A stretch of DNA of 64,000 nt from Nonomuraea fuscirosea (GCF_003001935.1 NZ_PVNG01000004.1:537578-601577), one strand, 5' to 3'; shown: positions 42,869 through 52,221, numbered from the stretch's first letter. Notes: generated by a model not told the origin, from the letters alone. Translations and numbers: made by a program.

Positions 42869-43794
42869 CGTCGGCCACCATCAGCAAGCCGGGCTCCGTG
42901 CGGAAGACGGCCACGACCCGCCTGAAGGTGACCAGGAGCCGGGGCGGGCTGCTGTACGTGCTGCCGTTCTTCGTCGCCTTCACGCTCTTCCTGCTGTGGC
43001 CCCTGGTGTACGGGCTCTGGATGAGCTTCACCGACCGTGACCTCGCGGCCGGCGCCGAGCCGCGGGTGGTCGGGCTGGCCAACTACGCCGAGGCGCTCAC
43101 CGACCCGATGGTGTGGACCACGTTCGGCAACACCGTGCTGTTCACCGTGATGACCACGATCCCGCTGGTCGTGCTGGCTCTGGCGGCGGCGTTGCTGGTC
43201 AACATGGGGCTGCCGGGGCAGTGGGTGTGGCGGATGGCGTTCTTCCTGCCGTACCTGCTGGCCTCCACCGTGGTCAGCCTCTTCTGGGAGTGGATCTACA
43301 ACCCCGAGCTCGGCCTGATCAACGCCGTGCTCGGCGTGTTCGGCATCGAGGGGCAGGCCTGGCTGCAGAACCCCGACTTCGCCATGGCGGCCATCGCGGT
43401 GGCTACCACCTGGTGGACGCTCGGCTTCAACTTCCTGCTCTACCTGGCCGCGCTGCAGAACATCCCCGCCACGGTCTACGAGGCCGCCGCGATCGACGGG
43501 GCGGGCAAGTGGCGGCAGCTGTTCTCGGTCACGCTGCCGCTGCTGCGCAACATCACCATGCTCATCCTCGTGCTGCAGGTGCTGGCCTCGCTCAAGGTGT
43601 TCGACCAGATCTACCAGATGACGGCCGGCGGCCCCGACGACTCCACCCGGTCGATCCTGATGTACGTCTACGACACCGGCTTCACCGGCTACCGGCTCGG
43701 CTACGCCTCGGCGATCTCGTACGTCTTCTTCGCCATCATCCTCATTCTGTCGCTGCTGCAGCTGCGGTTCGCCCGGAGGTCCGACCAGTCATGA
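42865..43794 (+). CDS. Sugar ABC transporter permease 1 (MalF-like)
   Basis: 309 aa, starting in an ATGA overlap with the binding-protein gene. Six membrane segments; the coupling motif EAAAIDGAGKWRQLFSVTLPLL is the EAA loop that contacts the ATPase. N-terminal cytoplasmic stretch of about 30 residues. CUT1-type sugar importer. Confidence 0.93.
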   Translation: MTSATISKPGSVRKTATTRLKVTRSRGGLLYVLPFFVAFTLFLLWPLVYGLWMSFTDRDLAAGAEPRVVGLANYAEALTDPMVWTTFGNTVLFTVMTTIPLVVLALAAALLVNMGLPGQWVWRMAFFLPYLLASTVVSLFWEWIYNPELGLINAVLGVFGIEGQAWLQNPDFAMAAIAVATTWWTLGFNFLLYLAALQNIPATVYEAAAIDGAGKWRQLFSVTLPLLRNITMLILVLQVLASLKVFDQIYQMTAGGPDDSTRSILMYVYDTGFTGYRLGYASAISYVFFAIILILSLLQLRFARRSDQS

Positions 43795-44621
43795 GAACCA
43801 GCTACGCCGGGCGTGCCGTGGCTTTCACGGTGCTGGCCCTGTTCAGCCTGCTGATGCTGGCGCCGTTCCTGTGGGCGGTGAACACCTCGTTCAAGACCGA
43901 GGCGGACGCCGGCGCGAACCCCGTGACGATCGTGCCCGCGGGCGGCTACACCTGGGACATCTACGCGAACCTGTTCCGGCTGGGCAGCATCCCCACCTGG
44001 ATGGTCAACAGCGTCCTCGTGGCCGCCGCGGTCACGCTCATCACGCTGGTGATCTCCACGCTGGCCGGGTACGCGTTCTCGCGGCTGGACTTCACCGGGC
44101 GCAGGACGCTGCTGGGCCTCACCGTCGCCTCGATCATGATCCCCGGGACGATCTTCATCGTGCCGCTCTTCGACGAGATGCTCGCCTTCAACATGGTGGA
44201 CACCTACTGGGGGATCATCCTGCCGCAGGTGGTCGCGCCGGTGATGGTGTTCATCCTCAAGCGGTTCTTCGACAGCATCCCGCGTGAGCTGGAGGAGGCC
44301 GCGCGGGTGGACGGGGCCGGGTCGCTGCGCATCTTCCTGCGGATCGTGCTGCCGCTGTCGCGGCCGATCATCGCGGCGGTGGCGATCTTCACGTTCGTGG
44401 GCGCGTGGAACAACTTCCTGTGGCCGTTCATCGTGACGAACGACCCCGACCTGATGACGCTGCCGGTCGGGCTGGAGACGGTCTCCACCGGCTTCGGCGT
44501 CGTCTTCGCCGAGAACATGGCCAAGTCGGTGCTGGCCGCGCTGCCGCTGATCGTGGTGTTCCTGTTCTTCCAGCGTCAGATCATCAAGGGCATCGCGACG
44601 ACCGGCCTCGGCGGCCAGTGA
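43791..44621 (+). CDS. Sugar ABC transporter permease 2 (MalG-like)
   Basis: 276 aa, ATGA overlap with permease 1. Six membrane segments; EAA loop EEAARVDGAGSLRIFLRIVLPL. The C terminus IIKGIATTGLGGQ is the usual MalG-type tail. Ends the importer operon at a strong terminator. Confidence 0.93.
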   Translation: MRTSYAGRAVAFTVLALFSLLMLAPFLWAVNTSFKTEADAGANPVTIVPAGGYTWDIYANLFRLGSIPTWMVNSVLVAAAVTLITLVISTLAGYAFSRLDFTGRRTLLGLTVASIMIPGTIFIVPLFDEMLAFNMVDTYWGIILPQVVAPVMVFILKRFFDSIPRELEEAARVDGAGSLRIFLRIVLPLSRPIIAAVAIFTFVGAWNNFLWPFIVTNDPDLMTLPVGLETVSTGFGVVFAENMAKSVLAALPLIVVFLFFQRQIIKGIATTGLGGQ

Positions 44622-44652
44622 CAGTGACGTGATGAGGCCGTCCTGAGTCCCT

Positions 44653-44695
44653 GAGGCCCGCCCGCCTGGCCGCACCGGCCGGCCGGGCGGGCCTC
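44653..44695. terminator. Bidirectional terminator between permease and LacI genes
   Basis: Perfect 12-bp stem (44653-44664 with 44684-44695, gaggcccgcccg and its complement) around a 19-base loop that itself can pair. It lies 31 bases after the permease stop and touches the LacI stop codon, so it can serve both convergent genes. Confidence 0.75.
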
Positions 44696-45692
44696 ACTGG
44701 CTCGACTCGCGTATCCGCAGGTGGAAGTCGACCGTGAGGTGCGGCTCGCGCCCGCTCGGCTTGCCGGTGATCTGCTCGTGCAGCATCGCGACCGCGTGCG
44801 CGGCCATCGCCTCCAGGTCGGGGGAGACGGAGGTCAGCGACGGCGTGGAGTAGCGGGCCTCCTCCACGTCGTCGAACCCCACCAGCGCGACCTCCTGCGG
44901 CACGAGGACGCCGCGCTCGCGCAGCGCCCGCAGCGCGCCGAGGGCGAGGGAGTCGTTCATCGCGAAGATGGCGTCCGGCAGCGGACGCCCTGAGTCGATG
45001 TGCTCCTCGATCGCCTGCCGGCCGCGCGCCCGGCTCCAGTCGGCCGCGACCATCAGGGCCTCGTCGGCCGGCAGCCCCGCCTCGGCCAGGCCGGCCAGGA
45101 AGCCGTTCAGCCGCGTCCGCGCCGTCTCACTGCCGTGGGGGCCGTGGCCGAGCAGCATCAGCCGCCGCCGGCCCGAGCCGGCCAGATGGCGCACCACCGC
45201 CAGGGAGGCCTCCCGGTTGGGGATGGCGACGTGGTGCACGCCCTCCAGCACGTGGTCGCCCATGAGCACGAGCGGGTAGCCGGCCCGGCGGCGGCGCCCG
45301 TCCTGCGGCCGCAGCGACAGCGCCATCATGATCGCGCCGTCGGTCAGCTGGTTGCGGCCGCCCGACAGGACCTGCAGCTCGCGCTCCCGGTCGGAGTCGG
45401 TCACCTCGATCAGCACCCGGTGGCCGAGCGCCTCGGCCTCGCGCACGACCAGGCCCGCGAGGTCGGCGAAGATGCGCGCCCTGAAGTCGGGGACGACGAA
45501 CGCGATGAGCCCCGTACGGGAGCGCCGCAGGCTGCGGGCGGCCGCGTTGGGCACGTACCCGAGCTCCTCCATGGCCTCCAACACCCGCCGGCGCGTCTCG
45601 GGGCGGACGTAGGCGTAGTCGTTGACGACGTTGGACACCGTGCGCTGGGAGACGCCGGCCGCGCGGGCGACGTCGTGCATGCTCACGGCCAT
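44694..45692 (-). CDS. LacI-family transcriptional regulator
   Basis: 332 aa. Helix-turn-helix MHDVARAAGVSQRTVSNVVN followed by the hinge LGYVPNAAARSLRRSRTG, then a periplasmic-binding-like sensor domain (IFAMNDSLALGALRALRE, VALVGFDDVEEA, LTSVSPDLEAMAAHAV). Likely represses the GH2 and sugar importer genes through the palindrome at 41457. Convergent with the importer operon. Confidence 0.93.
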   Translation of the reverse strand: MAVSMHDVARAAGVSQRTVSNVVNDYAYVRPETRRRVLEAMEELGYVPNAAARSLRRSRTGLIAFVVPDFRARIFADLAGLVVREAEALGHRVLIEVTDSDRERELQVLSGGRNQLTDGAIMMALSLRPQDGRRRRAGYPLVLMGDHVLEGVHHVAIPNREASLAVVRHLAGSGRRRLMLLGHGPHGSETARTRLNGFLAGLAEAGLPADEALMVAADWSRARGRQAIEEHIDSGRPLPDAIFAMNDSLALGALRALRERGVLVPQEVALVGFDDVEEARYSTPSLTSVSPDLEAMAAHAVAMLHEQITGKPSGREPHLTVDFHLRIRESSQ

Positions 45693-45874
45693 GACGACAC
45701 GCCCCCCGCCGCGCCCTTTCCGGCGCGGCCGGCGGCGCCCGCAGGCGCGGGCCGCCCCGCCGCGCGGTCGTCACCGGAGTCACCGGGCCCGGCGGCGGCC
45801 AGGTGGAAGATCACCACTTCATGGTACTGGCGGGCCGCCGGAGCCCGCCTCCGATTAAACGGCCGTGCCCCCGG

Positions 45875-46720
45875 CTACCGGTCGCCCACCAGGGCGCCGC
45901 CGTCAGCGTCTCCGTTCAGCACGTCCCCGTTCGGCCCGTCTCCGTTCGGCTCGTCTCCGTTCGGCTCGCCGACGCGGCGCAGCTCCTCGTCCAGGATGGG
46001 CGCGCCCTCGGTCACCGTGTGGATGCCGATGACGCTGACGATGGCGAGCACCTCCATGATCTCCTCCGCGGTGGCGCCGAGGCCGAGGGCGTTGCGCATG
46101 TGCAGCTTCAGCCCCGGCTCGTACAGGTGCGTGGCGGAGGCGTCGAAGGCGATGTAGATGAGCTCCTTGACCTTCGGCTCCAGCACGCCGGTCGTCCAGG
46201 GCACGCCGGAGAAGTCCAGGTAGGCCTCGAACAGGTCCGGGTCCAGCTCCAGCAGGCCGTCCCAGAAGGTGTGCCAGTAGCCGCGCCGGCGGGTGAAGCC
46301 GGCCTTCAGCTCTTGCCTGCGCTCGTCGAGCGGGGCCGGGCCGTCGCGCAGCCCCTCCTCCTCCAGCACCTCCAGCAGCAGAGGCACGCCGATGTTGCAG
46401 GCGTGGATGCCGAGGGTGGCGGTCAGCTGCAGCACCTCCATGATCTCCGCGGCGCTCGCGCCGTAGCCGAGGGCGGCGCGGACGTGCTGGCGGATGCCGG
46501 GGGTGTAGAGGTGGGTGGCCGCGGCGTCCATCGCGATGTAGACGAACTCCTTGACCTTGGCCGGCAGGCGGTCCCGGTTCCAGGGCACCGCCGACAGGCG
46601 CAGGTAGGACTCCAGGAAGCCGGGGTCGAGCCGCAGCATGCTCTCCCACGCCTCGCCCCAGGTGCCGCGCACCCGGACGAACTCGTCCTTGATCTCCTGC
46701 TGCCGGGTGGTGAGCGTCAT
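45875..46720 (-). CDS. Double carboxymuconolactone-decarboxylase-fold (CMD) protein
   Basis: 281 aa with an internal duplication: residues about 45-125 (VPWNRDRLPAKVKEFVYIA, THLYTPGIRQHVRAALGYGA, EIMEVLQLTATLGIHACN) and 170-250 (VPWTTGVLEPKVKELIYIA, THLYEPGLKLHMRNALGLGA, EIMEVLAIVSVIGIHTVT) are clearly homologous. The CxxC/CxxH pair of AhpD-type peroxidase relatives is absent, so it is likely a decarboxylase, isomerase or unknown CMD enzyme. The tail is a run of four NGD repeats (GEPNGDEPNGDGPNGDV). Last gene of the leftward catabolic operon; 83 bases after the SDR. Codes for one of three CMD proteins in the cluster. Confidence 0.85.
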   Translation of the reverse strand: MTLTTRQQEIKDEFVRVRGTWGEAWESMLRLDPGFLESYLRLSAVPWNRDRLPAKVKEFVYIAMDAAATHLYTPGIRQHVRAALGYGASAAEIMEVLQLTATLGIHACNIGVPLLLEVLEEEGLRDGPAPLDERRQELKAGFTRRRGYWHTFWDGLLELDPDLFEAYLDFSGVPWTTGVLEPKVKELIYIAFDASATHLYEPGLKLHMRNALGLGATAEEIMEVLAIVSVIGIHTVTEGAPILDEELRRVGEPNGDEPNGDGPNGDVLNGDADGGALVGDR

Positions 46721-46803
46721 CTCGTGTGTTCTCCTCGCATCGTCGGCCCGCTCGCCGGAGCGCTCGGCCCGCTCGTCGGTTGTCCGGCGTCAGTTGTCCG
46801 GAT

Positions 46804-47634
46804 TCAGCTGTCCGGCGTCCACGCGCCCGCGCCGCCGCCGCGGGTCACCGTGTTGACGATGAACGCCCCGCCGTCGGCGGACACGACCTCGCCCGTCACG
46901 TACGCGGCGTCGTCGCCGAGCAGGAAGGCGACCACTCCGGCGATCTCCTCGGGCGTGCCCACCCGCCGCATGGGGACGGTGCCGCCGCGCCGCTCCATCG
47001 ACTTGGCCCGCGAGGCGTCGTCGGAGGAGGCGAACAGCGCGGTCGGGATCAGGCCGGGGGCGACCGCGTTCACCCGCACGCCGCGCGGCCCCCCGTACAT
47101 GGCGGCGCCGCGCACCAGCCCGAGCACGCCGTGCTTGGAGGTCTGGTACGGCACCTGGTCGTCGGCCCCGCGCAGCGAGGAGATCGAGGCGGTGACGACC
47201 ACGGCGCCACCGCTGTCCTGCTCGCGGTAGCGGCGGAAGGCGGCCCGCAGCCCGAGGAAGACCCCGCGCAGGTTGACCGCGATCACGTGGTCGAAGTCGG
47301 CCGCGTCGACGTCCGGCAGCGGCGCCAGGGTGCCGAGCACGCCGGCGTTCAGGTGGTGCAGGTCGATCCGGCCGAAGCGGGTCAGCGCCGCCTCGACGTA
47401 GGCGTCGACGCCCTTCTCGGTGGAGACGTCGGCGTGCACCGCGAGGGCCGGGCCCGGCAGCGAGGCGGCGACGGCGCCGGCGGAGTCGCCGTCGGCGTCC
47501 ACGACGACGACGTGCGCGCCGTCGCCCGACAGCCGCCGGGCGCTGGCGGCGCCGATCCCGCTGCCGCCGCCGGTCACCACCGCGACCCGGGGGCCGGAGC
47601 CGGGCGGAGAGGGGGAAGGGGTGTGCTCAGCCAA
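46804..47634 (-). CDS. Short-chain dehydrogenase/reductase (catabolic cluster, leftward arm)
   Basis: 276 aa from a TTG at 47634 (aggtgg six bases ahead, overlapping the lactonase stop as TTGGCTGA); a GTG at 47652 is possible. TGGGSGIG cofactor motif, acidic VVVDADGD favouring NAD, LHHLNAGVLG in place of NNAG, Ser in TASISSLRG and the active Tyr/Lys YQTSKHG. The C-terminal IVNTVTRGGGAGAW extension is shared with the SDR at 58249-59103, marking them as paralogues. Probably oxidises an alcohol in the pathway of this cluster. Confidence 0.9.
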   Translation of the reverse strand: MAEHTPSPSPPGSGPRVAVVTGGGSGIGAASARRLSGDGAHVVVVDADGDSAGAVAASLPGPALAVHADVSTEKGVDAYVEAALTRFGRIDLHHLNAGVLGTLAPLPDVDAADFDHVIAVNLRGVFLGLRAAFRRYREQDSGGAVVVTASISSLRGADDQVPYQTSKHGVLGLVRGAAMYGGPRGVRVNAVAPGLIPTALFASSDDASRAKSMERRGGTVPMRRVGTPEEIAGVVAFLLGDDAAYVTGEVVSADGGAFIVNTVTRGGGAGAWTPDS

Positions 47635-48424
47635 CGCGCACCACCTGTTCACCGGCGCCCGGCAGCAGGGGGAAGCGGGTCATCACGCCGGCGTCGTGCC
47701 CGGCCACCAGGGCGCTGCCGGGCGCCTGGGTCATCTCGCGCAGCAGGTCGTAGGCGCGGTAGGTGCCGGTGAGGTCGGTGAGGTAGGTGAACGGGCGGTC
47801 CAGCTCCACCTCCTCGTAGAAGTGCACGGCGTCGGAGGCGAGCACGGCCTGGCCGGACTCGGTCGCGACCTGGACGACGACCTGCCCCGGCGTGTGGCCG
47901 CCGACGGGGATCACCTCGATGCCGGGCGCGATCTGGGTGGCGCCGTCGATCAGGGTGGCGCGGTCCTCGTCGCGCACCTGACGCAGGTGCTCGAGCTCCT
48001 CCGGCTCGGTGGTGTAGGAGAACTGGCGGCGGCCGGCGTACGGGCCGGTCCAGAACTCGAACTCCGCCCTGGCCAGGATCACCTCGGAGGAGGGGAAGGC
48101 GTGCAGGTTGCCGATGTGGTCGTAGTGGGCGTGGGTGACGATCACCTGGGGGGAGTCCTCGGGCAGCACGCCCAGGGCGGCCAGGGCCTCGACCGGGGCC
48201 GACAGGTCCTCACGCGGCGCGCGGTGCCCCTTGGAGGCGGCGCTGTAGCCGGTGTCGACGATCACCGTGCGCTGCTCGTTGCGCGCCACCCAGAGGTAGA
48301 AGTCCATGTCGATGGGGGTGTCGGGCTCGCCGTACAGGTGGTGGTTGAGGAACGTCTGGGCGCGGGAGGTGGCACGGGTGGCGTAGCGGATCGCCAGCAC
48401 CTCGTACGTCGCGGGGCCGCTCAT
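47627..48424 (-). CDS. Metallo-beta-lactamase-fold lactonase (AttM/AhlL-like)
   Basis: 265 aa from the ATG at 48424 (ATGA overlap with the upstream gene). Zinc sites HAHYDHIGN (HxHxDH), GGHTPGQ, LASDAVHFY and GHD, in the spacing of N-acyl-homoserine-lactonase-family enzymes, which hydrolyse lactones. The Tyr-rich FYEEVEL segment after the bridging Asp is also typical. Next to a predicted Baeyer-Villiger monooxygenase in the same cluster, the most economical role is opening the lactone that enzyme makes rather than quorum quenching; that is inference. Confidence 0.85.
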   Translation of the reverse strand: MSGPATYEVLAIRYATRATSRAQTFLNHHLYGEPDTPIDMDFYLWVARNEQRTVIVDTGYSAASKGHRAPREDLSAPVEALAALGVLPEDSPQVIVTHAHYDHIGNLHAFPSSEVILARAEFEFWTGPYAGRRQFSYTTEPEELEHLRQVRDEDRATLIDGATQIAPGIEVIPVGGHTPGQVVVQVATESGQAVLASDAVHFYEEVELDRPFTYLTDLTGTYRAYDLLREMTQAPGSALVAGHDAGVMTRFPLLPGAGEQVVRVG

Positions 48425-49365
48425 CGGTTCACCAGCCCGGAGGCGTTGGCGCCGAGCATGCGGCGGATGTCGGCCTCGGGCAGCCCGGCGTCCAGCAGGC
48501 CGCGCGCGCCCCGGCGGAACAGGGTGACGGGCAGCGGGTTGTTGCGCTGGCCCGAGTCGGACGACAGCACGGTCCGCTCGGGGCCGACGGCCTTGATGAA
48601 GGCGAGCAGCTCGTCGAGTTCGCGGCGGCGCTCGGGCCGGCCGAAGTACATGACCAGGCAGTGCTCGATGTGGGCGCCCTGCCTGGACCACTCGGCGGCC
48701 TGCTCGACGGAGGCCCCGACGACGAAGCAGGGGTGGTTGACCAGGATGCGCTCGATGCCGGCGCCGCGGGCGGCGGCGATCAGCTTGGTGGTCTCCTCGA
48801 CGCCCAGGTGCCCGCAGGTGAGGATCGCCTGCTCGGCCGCGATGATCGACAGGATGTCGTGCACCTCGGGCAGCACCTCGCCGTCGTCGCCGAGAATGCT
48901 GAGCACCTCGTTCTGGCGCAGCTCCACCACCGGGGTGGGGAAGCCGGTGTCGTGGCCGCGGTGGTGGTCGATGTGCGCCGCCGAGGACAGGGTGGGGAAC
49001 CAGACGATCCGCCCGCCCATGCGCAGCGCCAGCTCGACGGCGTACGGGTTCAGGCCGCCGACGCTCTGGTTGAGCGCGATGCCGCCGCGCACCTCCACCG
49101 GCAGGTCGTCCAGGCCGGCCGGGCCGAGCGCCAGGATGTCGGTGACCATGCTGTGGTGGTGCGACTTGGCCACGATCACCTCGAACCCGGCGTCGGACGC
49201 GTCCCTGGCGGCGTCCAGCAGGCTCATGCGCCGGGGGAACGGGCTCGGCCCCGGGTGCTGGTGCAGGTCGACGGCGCCGACGACCAGCGCGTCGGCCTCG
49301 GCGTCCGGGGTGGAGCGGTCGCCGTCGAGCTCGGGGTCGAGCAGTTCTGAGGGGGCGTGGGTCAT
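48421..49365 (-). CDS. Amidohydrolase-like protein, DUF6282 type
   Basis: 314 aa from the ATG at 49365, ATGA overlaps on both sides. Metal-hydrolase barrel features: GAVDLHQHPGPSPFPR, FEVIVAKSHHHSMVTDI, AILTCGHLGVEETTKLIAAA, RILVNHPCFVVG, and VLSSDSGQRNN. The His/Asp pattern follows the TIM-barrel amidohydrolase superfamily, and the overall form matches DUF6282 proteins; no reaction is known for that group. Would hydrolyse an amide, ester or lactone step of the pathway, or act as a lyase. Confidence 0.75.
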   Translation of the reverse strand: MTHAPSELLDPELDGDRSTPDAEADALVVGAVDLHQHPGPSPFPRRMSLLDAARDASDAGFEVIVAKSHHHSMVTDILALGPAGLDDLPVEVRGGIALNQSVGGLNPYAVELALRMGGRIVWFPTLSSAAHIDHHRGHDTGFPTPVVELRQNEVLSILGDDGEVLPEVHDILSIIAAEQAILTCGHLGVEETTKLIAAARGAGIERILVNHPCFVVGASVEQAAEWSRQGAHIEHCLVMYFGRPERRRELDELLAFIKAVGPERTVLSSDSGQRNNPLPVTLFRRGARGLLDAGLPEADIRRMLGANASGLVNR

Positions 49366-50504
49366 GCGTTCTCCTTGATCGTGCGGGGGTCGGGGGCGGC
49401 GGAGGCGGGGGCCGCCTCCGCTGGCGGGGTGACCAGCACCTGGTGGGCGGGGTCCCAGTAGGCGGTCACGCGGCCGCCGGCCCTGATGCCGTCGGTGGCG
49501 TCGGGGGGCAGCACGGCGCTGCCCGTGCTGCCGTCGCCGTAGTCGAGTTCGGCGCGCTGGTGGGTGCCCTGGAAGGACAGCGTGGTCACGGTCGCCGCGA
49601 TGCTGTTGGCGCCGTCCGGCACCTCGCCGGGGGTGGCGGCCAGGCGCAGGCGTTCGGGGCGGACGATGAGGTCGCGGCCCGCGGGCGTGCCGTCGGCGTC
49701 GGGCACGGCCCACTTGTGGCCCGCCCACTCGTACACGCCGCCGGGCCGCAGCCGGCCGGGGAAGAGGTTGGACTCGCCGAGGAAGCGCGCCACGAACCGG
49801 GTGCCGGGGTCGCGGTAGAGGTCGGCGGGGGTGCCGATGCGTTCCACCCGGCCGGCGTTGAAGACCGCGATGCGGTCCGACAGCGACATGGCCTCGTCCT
49901 GGTCGTGCGTGACGAACACGAACGTCAGCTTCAGCTCCTGGTGCAGGCGCTTGATCTCCTGCTGCAGACTCTGGCGCAGCTTGCGGTCCAGCGCGCTGAG
50001 CGGCTCGTCGAGCAGCAGCACGCTGGGGGAGAAGACGACGGCCCTGGCCAGGGCGACGCGCTGCTGCTGGCCGCCGGACAGCTCGTCGGGCCGGCGGCCG
50101 CCCATGCCCTCCAGGTCCACCAGCCGCAGCGTCTCCTCCACCCGCCTGGCCGTCTCCGCCTTCGGCACCTTGCGCTCGCGCAGGGGGAAGGCGACGTTCT
50201 GGGCGACCGTCATGTGCGGGAAGAGCGCGTAGTTCTGGAACACCATGCCGAACTCGCGCCGGTGCGGGGGCAGCGGCGCGATGTCGCGGCCGCCCAGCTT
50301 GATGGAGCCCGACGTGATGTCGGTGAAACCGGCGATCATGTTGAGCGTGGTGGTCTTGCCCGAGCCGCTCGGCCCGAGCAGGGTGATGAACTCGCCGGGG
50401 GCGATGTCGATGCTGACGTGGTCCACCACGAGGGGGCCGGAGCCGTACCTCTTGCACAGGTCCGTCAGCTCGATCCGGCCGCCGCCGGCCGTCGTTGCGC
50501 TCAT
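49362..50504 (-). CDS. ABC transporter ATPase, PotA/FbpC-like
   Basis: 380 aa. Walker [13 protein letters not shown], signature LSGGQQQR, Walker B VLLLDEPLSALD, switch FVFVTHDQDEAMSLSD, and a C-terminal TOBE regulatory domain (VRPERLRLA, RAELDYGDGS). Belongs to the polyamine/opine/iron-type importers. Its C terminus overlaps the DUF6282 gene by ATGA, tying uptake and catabolism into one message. Confidence 0.93.
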   Translation of the reverse strand: MSATTAGGGRIELTDLCKRYGSGPLVVDHVSIDIAPGEFITLLGPSGSGKTTTLNMIAGFTDITSGSIKLGGRDIAPLPPHRREFGMVFQNYALFPHMTVAQNVAFPLRERKVPKAETARRVEETLRLVDLEGMGGRRPDELSGGQQQRVALARAVVFSPSVLLLDEPLSALDRKLRQSLQQEIKRLHQELKLTFVFVTHDQDEAMSLSDRIAVFNAGRVERIGTPADLYRDPGTRFVARFLGESNLFPGRLRPGGVYEWAGHKWAVPDADGTPAGRDLIVRPERLRLAATPGEVPDGANSIAATVTTLSFQGTHQRAELDYGDGSTGSAVLPPDATDGIRAGGRVTAYWDPAHQVLVTPPAEAAPASAAPDPRTIKENA

Positions 50505-51292
50505 CGTTGCCTACCTGCCTTTCCTCGGCGCGCGCCGATCACCTGCGCCAGCAGGATGGGAACGCTGACCAGCACCACCATCAGGCTCGACGCCGCCGAG
50601 ATGGTGGGGTCGATCTGCACGGTCACGCTGTTGAACATCTGGACGGGAAGAGTGAGCGCGGACGGCGACTGCAGGAACAGCGCGATCACCACCTCGTCGA
50701 AGGAGGAGATGAACGCCAGGACCGCGCCGGACAGCACGCCGGGCAGCGCCAGCGGAAGAGTGATCTTCCGGAAGACGGAGAACGGGTTGGCGCCGAGGCT
50801 GCCGCCCGCCTTCTGCAGCGCCGGGTCCATGCCCTGCAGCCGCGCCGTCACCGCGATCACCACGAACGGCAGCGCCATCGCGGTGTGGGCCAGCGCGATG
50901 CCGGACAGGGTGCCGCTGAGGCCGAGCCGCAGGAACGCCGAGAAGATCACCAGCGCGATGAGGATGTGCGGGATGATGATCGGCGACAGCAGGAGCCCGG
51001 TGGCCAGGCCCCGCGCCCGCGGGCCCAGCCGCTGCAGGCCCAGCGCGGCGGCGGTGCCCAGCGTGGTGGCCAGCAGCGTCGTCAGCAGCCCCACCTGGAG
51101 GGAGTTGACGATGGACGTGCTCCACTCCGGTGCGGTGAACAGCCGCTCGTACCACTCCAGGGACCAGCCCTCGGGCGGGAACCTGAACGTCTTGGACGCC
51201 GAGAAGCTCATGGGGATGACGACCAGCGTCGGCACCGTCAGGAACAGCCCGATGAGCACGGAGACGATCTTGAGCCAGGGGCGCGCGTTCAT
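50501..51292 (-). CDS. ABC transporter permease, PotC-like
   Basis: 263 aa from the ATG at 51292. Six membrane segments; EAA-type loop KAGGSLGANPFSVFRKITLPL; FISSFDEVVIALFLQ near the end is characteristic of PotC/PhnV-like permeases. ATGA overlaps with both neighbours. Confidence 0.92.
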   Translation of the reverse strand: MNARPWLKIVSVLIGLFLTVPTLVVIPMSFSASKTFRFPPEGWSLEWYERLFTAPEWSTSIVNSLQVGLLTTLLATTLGTAAALGLQRLGPRARGLATGLLLSPIIIPHILIALVIFSAFLRLGLSGTLSGIALAHTAMALPFVVIAVTARLQGMDPALQKAGGSLGANPFSVFRKITLPLALPGVLSGAVLAFISSFDEVVIALFLQSPSALTLPVQMFNSVTVQIDPTISAASSLMVVLVSVPILLAQVIGARRGKAGRQR

Positions 51293-52221
51293 CGGCCGCC
51301 ACCTCCCGCCATGACGTGGGCCGCGCCGCTGGCCGCGCCGGAGCCGGCCAGCCGCCGGCTGACCCCCAGCGAGATCAGCGTCACGACCAGGATGAAGACG
51401 CCCAGCGCGCCGGCGCCGCCGAAGTCGAGCAGCTCCCTGGTGCGGACCGCGATGACCTGCGCGATGAGCGCGCCCTGCGGCGAGCCGAGCAGCGCGGGGG
51501 TGACGTAGAAGCCGAGCGCCAGCACGAAGACGAGCGAGGCGCCGGAGACGATGCCCGGCAGCGACAGCGGCAGGTACACCTTGCGGAAGGACGACAGCCG
51601 GCTCGCGCCCAGGCTCTGCCCGGCCAGCAGCAGCCGGCGGTCGATCTGCTGCATGACGCTGTACATCGGCAGCACCATGAACGGCAGCAGCACCTGGATC
51701 ATCGACACGGCCACGCCGGTCGTGGTGCCGAGCAGCCTGACGCCGTTCAGCCCGACCAGGGAGAGCAGGCCCTGCACCACCCCGCCGTCCTGCATCAGCA
51801 CCATCCACGCGAAGTTGCGCGCGAGCATGCTGGTCCAGAACGGCACCAGGACGACCGTCACCATGACGGCCCGCGTGGTCGGCGAGGCCAGCGTCATCAT
51901 GTACGCGTACGGGTAGGCCAGCAGCACGCCGGCCACGGTGACGATCAGGGCGACCAGCAGCGTGCGGCCCAGCACGCGCAGCGTGTAGCCGTCGGTGAAC
52001 AGCGACAGGTAGTTGCCCGCTCCAGGCTCGGGGTCGGTGAAGCTGCGCATGACGATGTCGAGCAGCGGCAGCACGAAGAAGACGCCGAGCGCCACCAGGG
52101 CGGGCAGGAGCAGGAACAGGGCGGCCGCCCGGCGGCGCGCCGCCGGGCGCGGGCGGGCAGGGGCCCGCCCGGCCGGGACCGCCGCTCCGGCGGTCTCAGG
52201 GGGTGCGGTGGGAGCCGGCAT
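51289..52221 (-). CDS. ABC transporter permease, PotB-like
   Basis: 310 aa from the ATG at 52221. Pro/Ala/Arg-rich N terminus of about 30 residues, then six membrane segments; coupling loop LAGQSLGASRLSSFRKVYLPL. VPFWTSMLARNFAWMVLMQDGG is typical of PotB. Eight bases after the binding-protein gene. Confidence 0.92.
   Translation of the reverse strand: MPAPTAPPETAGAAVPAGRAPARPRPAARRRAAALFLLLPALVALGVFFVLPLLDIVMRSFTDPEPGAGNYLSLFTDGYTLRVLGRTLLVALIVTVAGVLLAYPYAYMMTLASPTTRAVMVTVVLVPFWTSMLARNFAWMVLMQDGGVVQGLLSLVGLNGVRLLGTTTGVAVSMIQVLLPFMVLPMYSVMQQIDRRLLLAGQSLGASRLSSFRKVYLPLSLPGIVSGASLVFVLALGFYVTPALLGSPQGALIAQVIAVRTRELLDFGGAGALGVFILVVTLISLGVSRRLAGSGAASGAAHVMAGGGGR

Noticed and set aside
47627..48424. 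Quorum-quenching lactonase
   Set aside because: The gene is locked in a catabolic operon by ATGA overlaps; hydrolysis of a pathway lactone is simpler, though the activity is untested.
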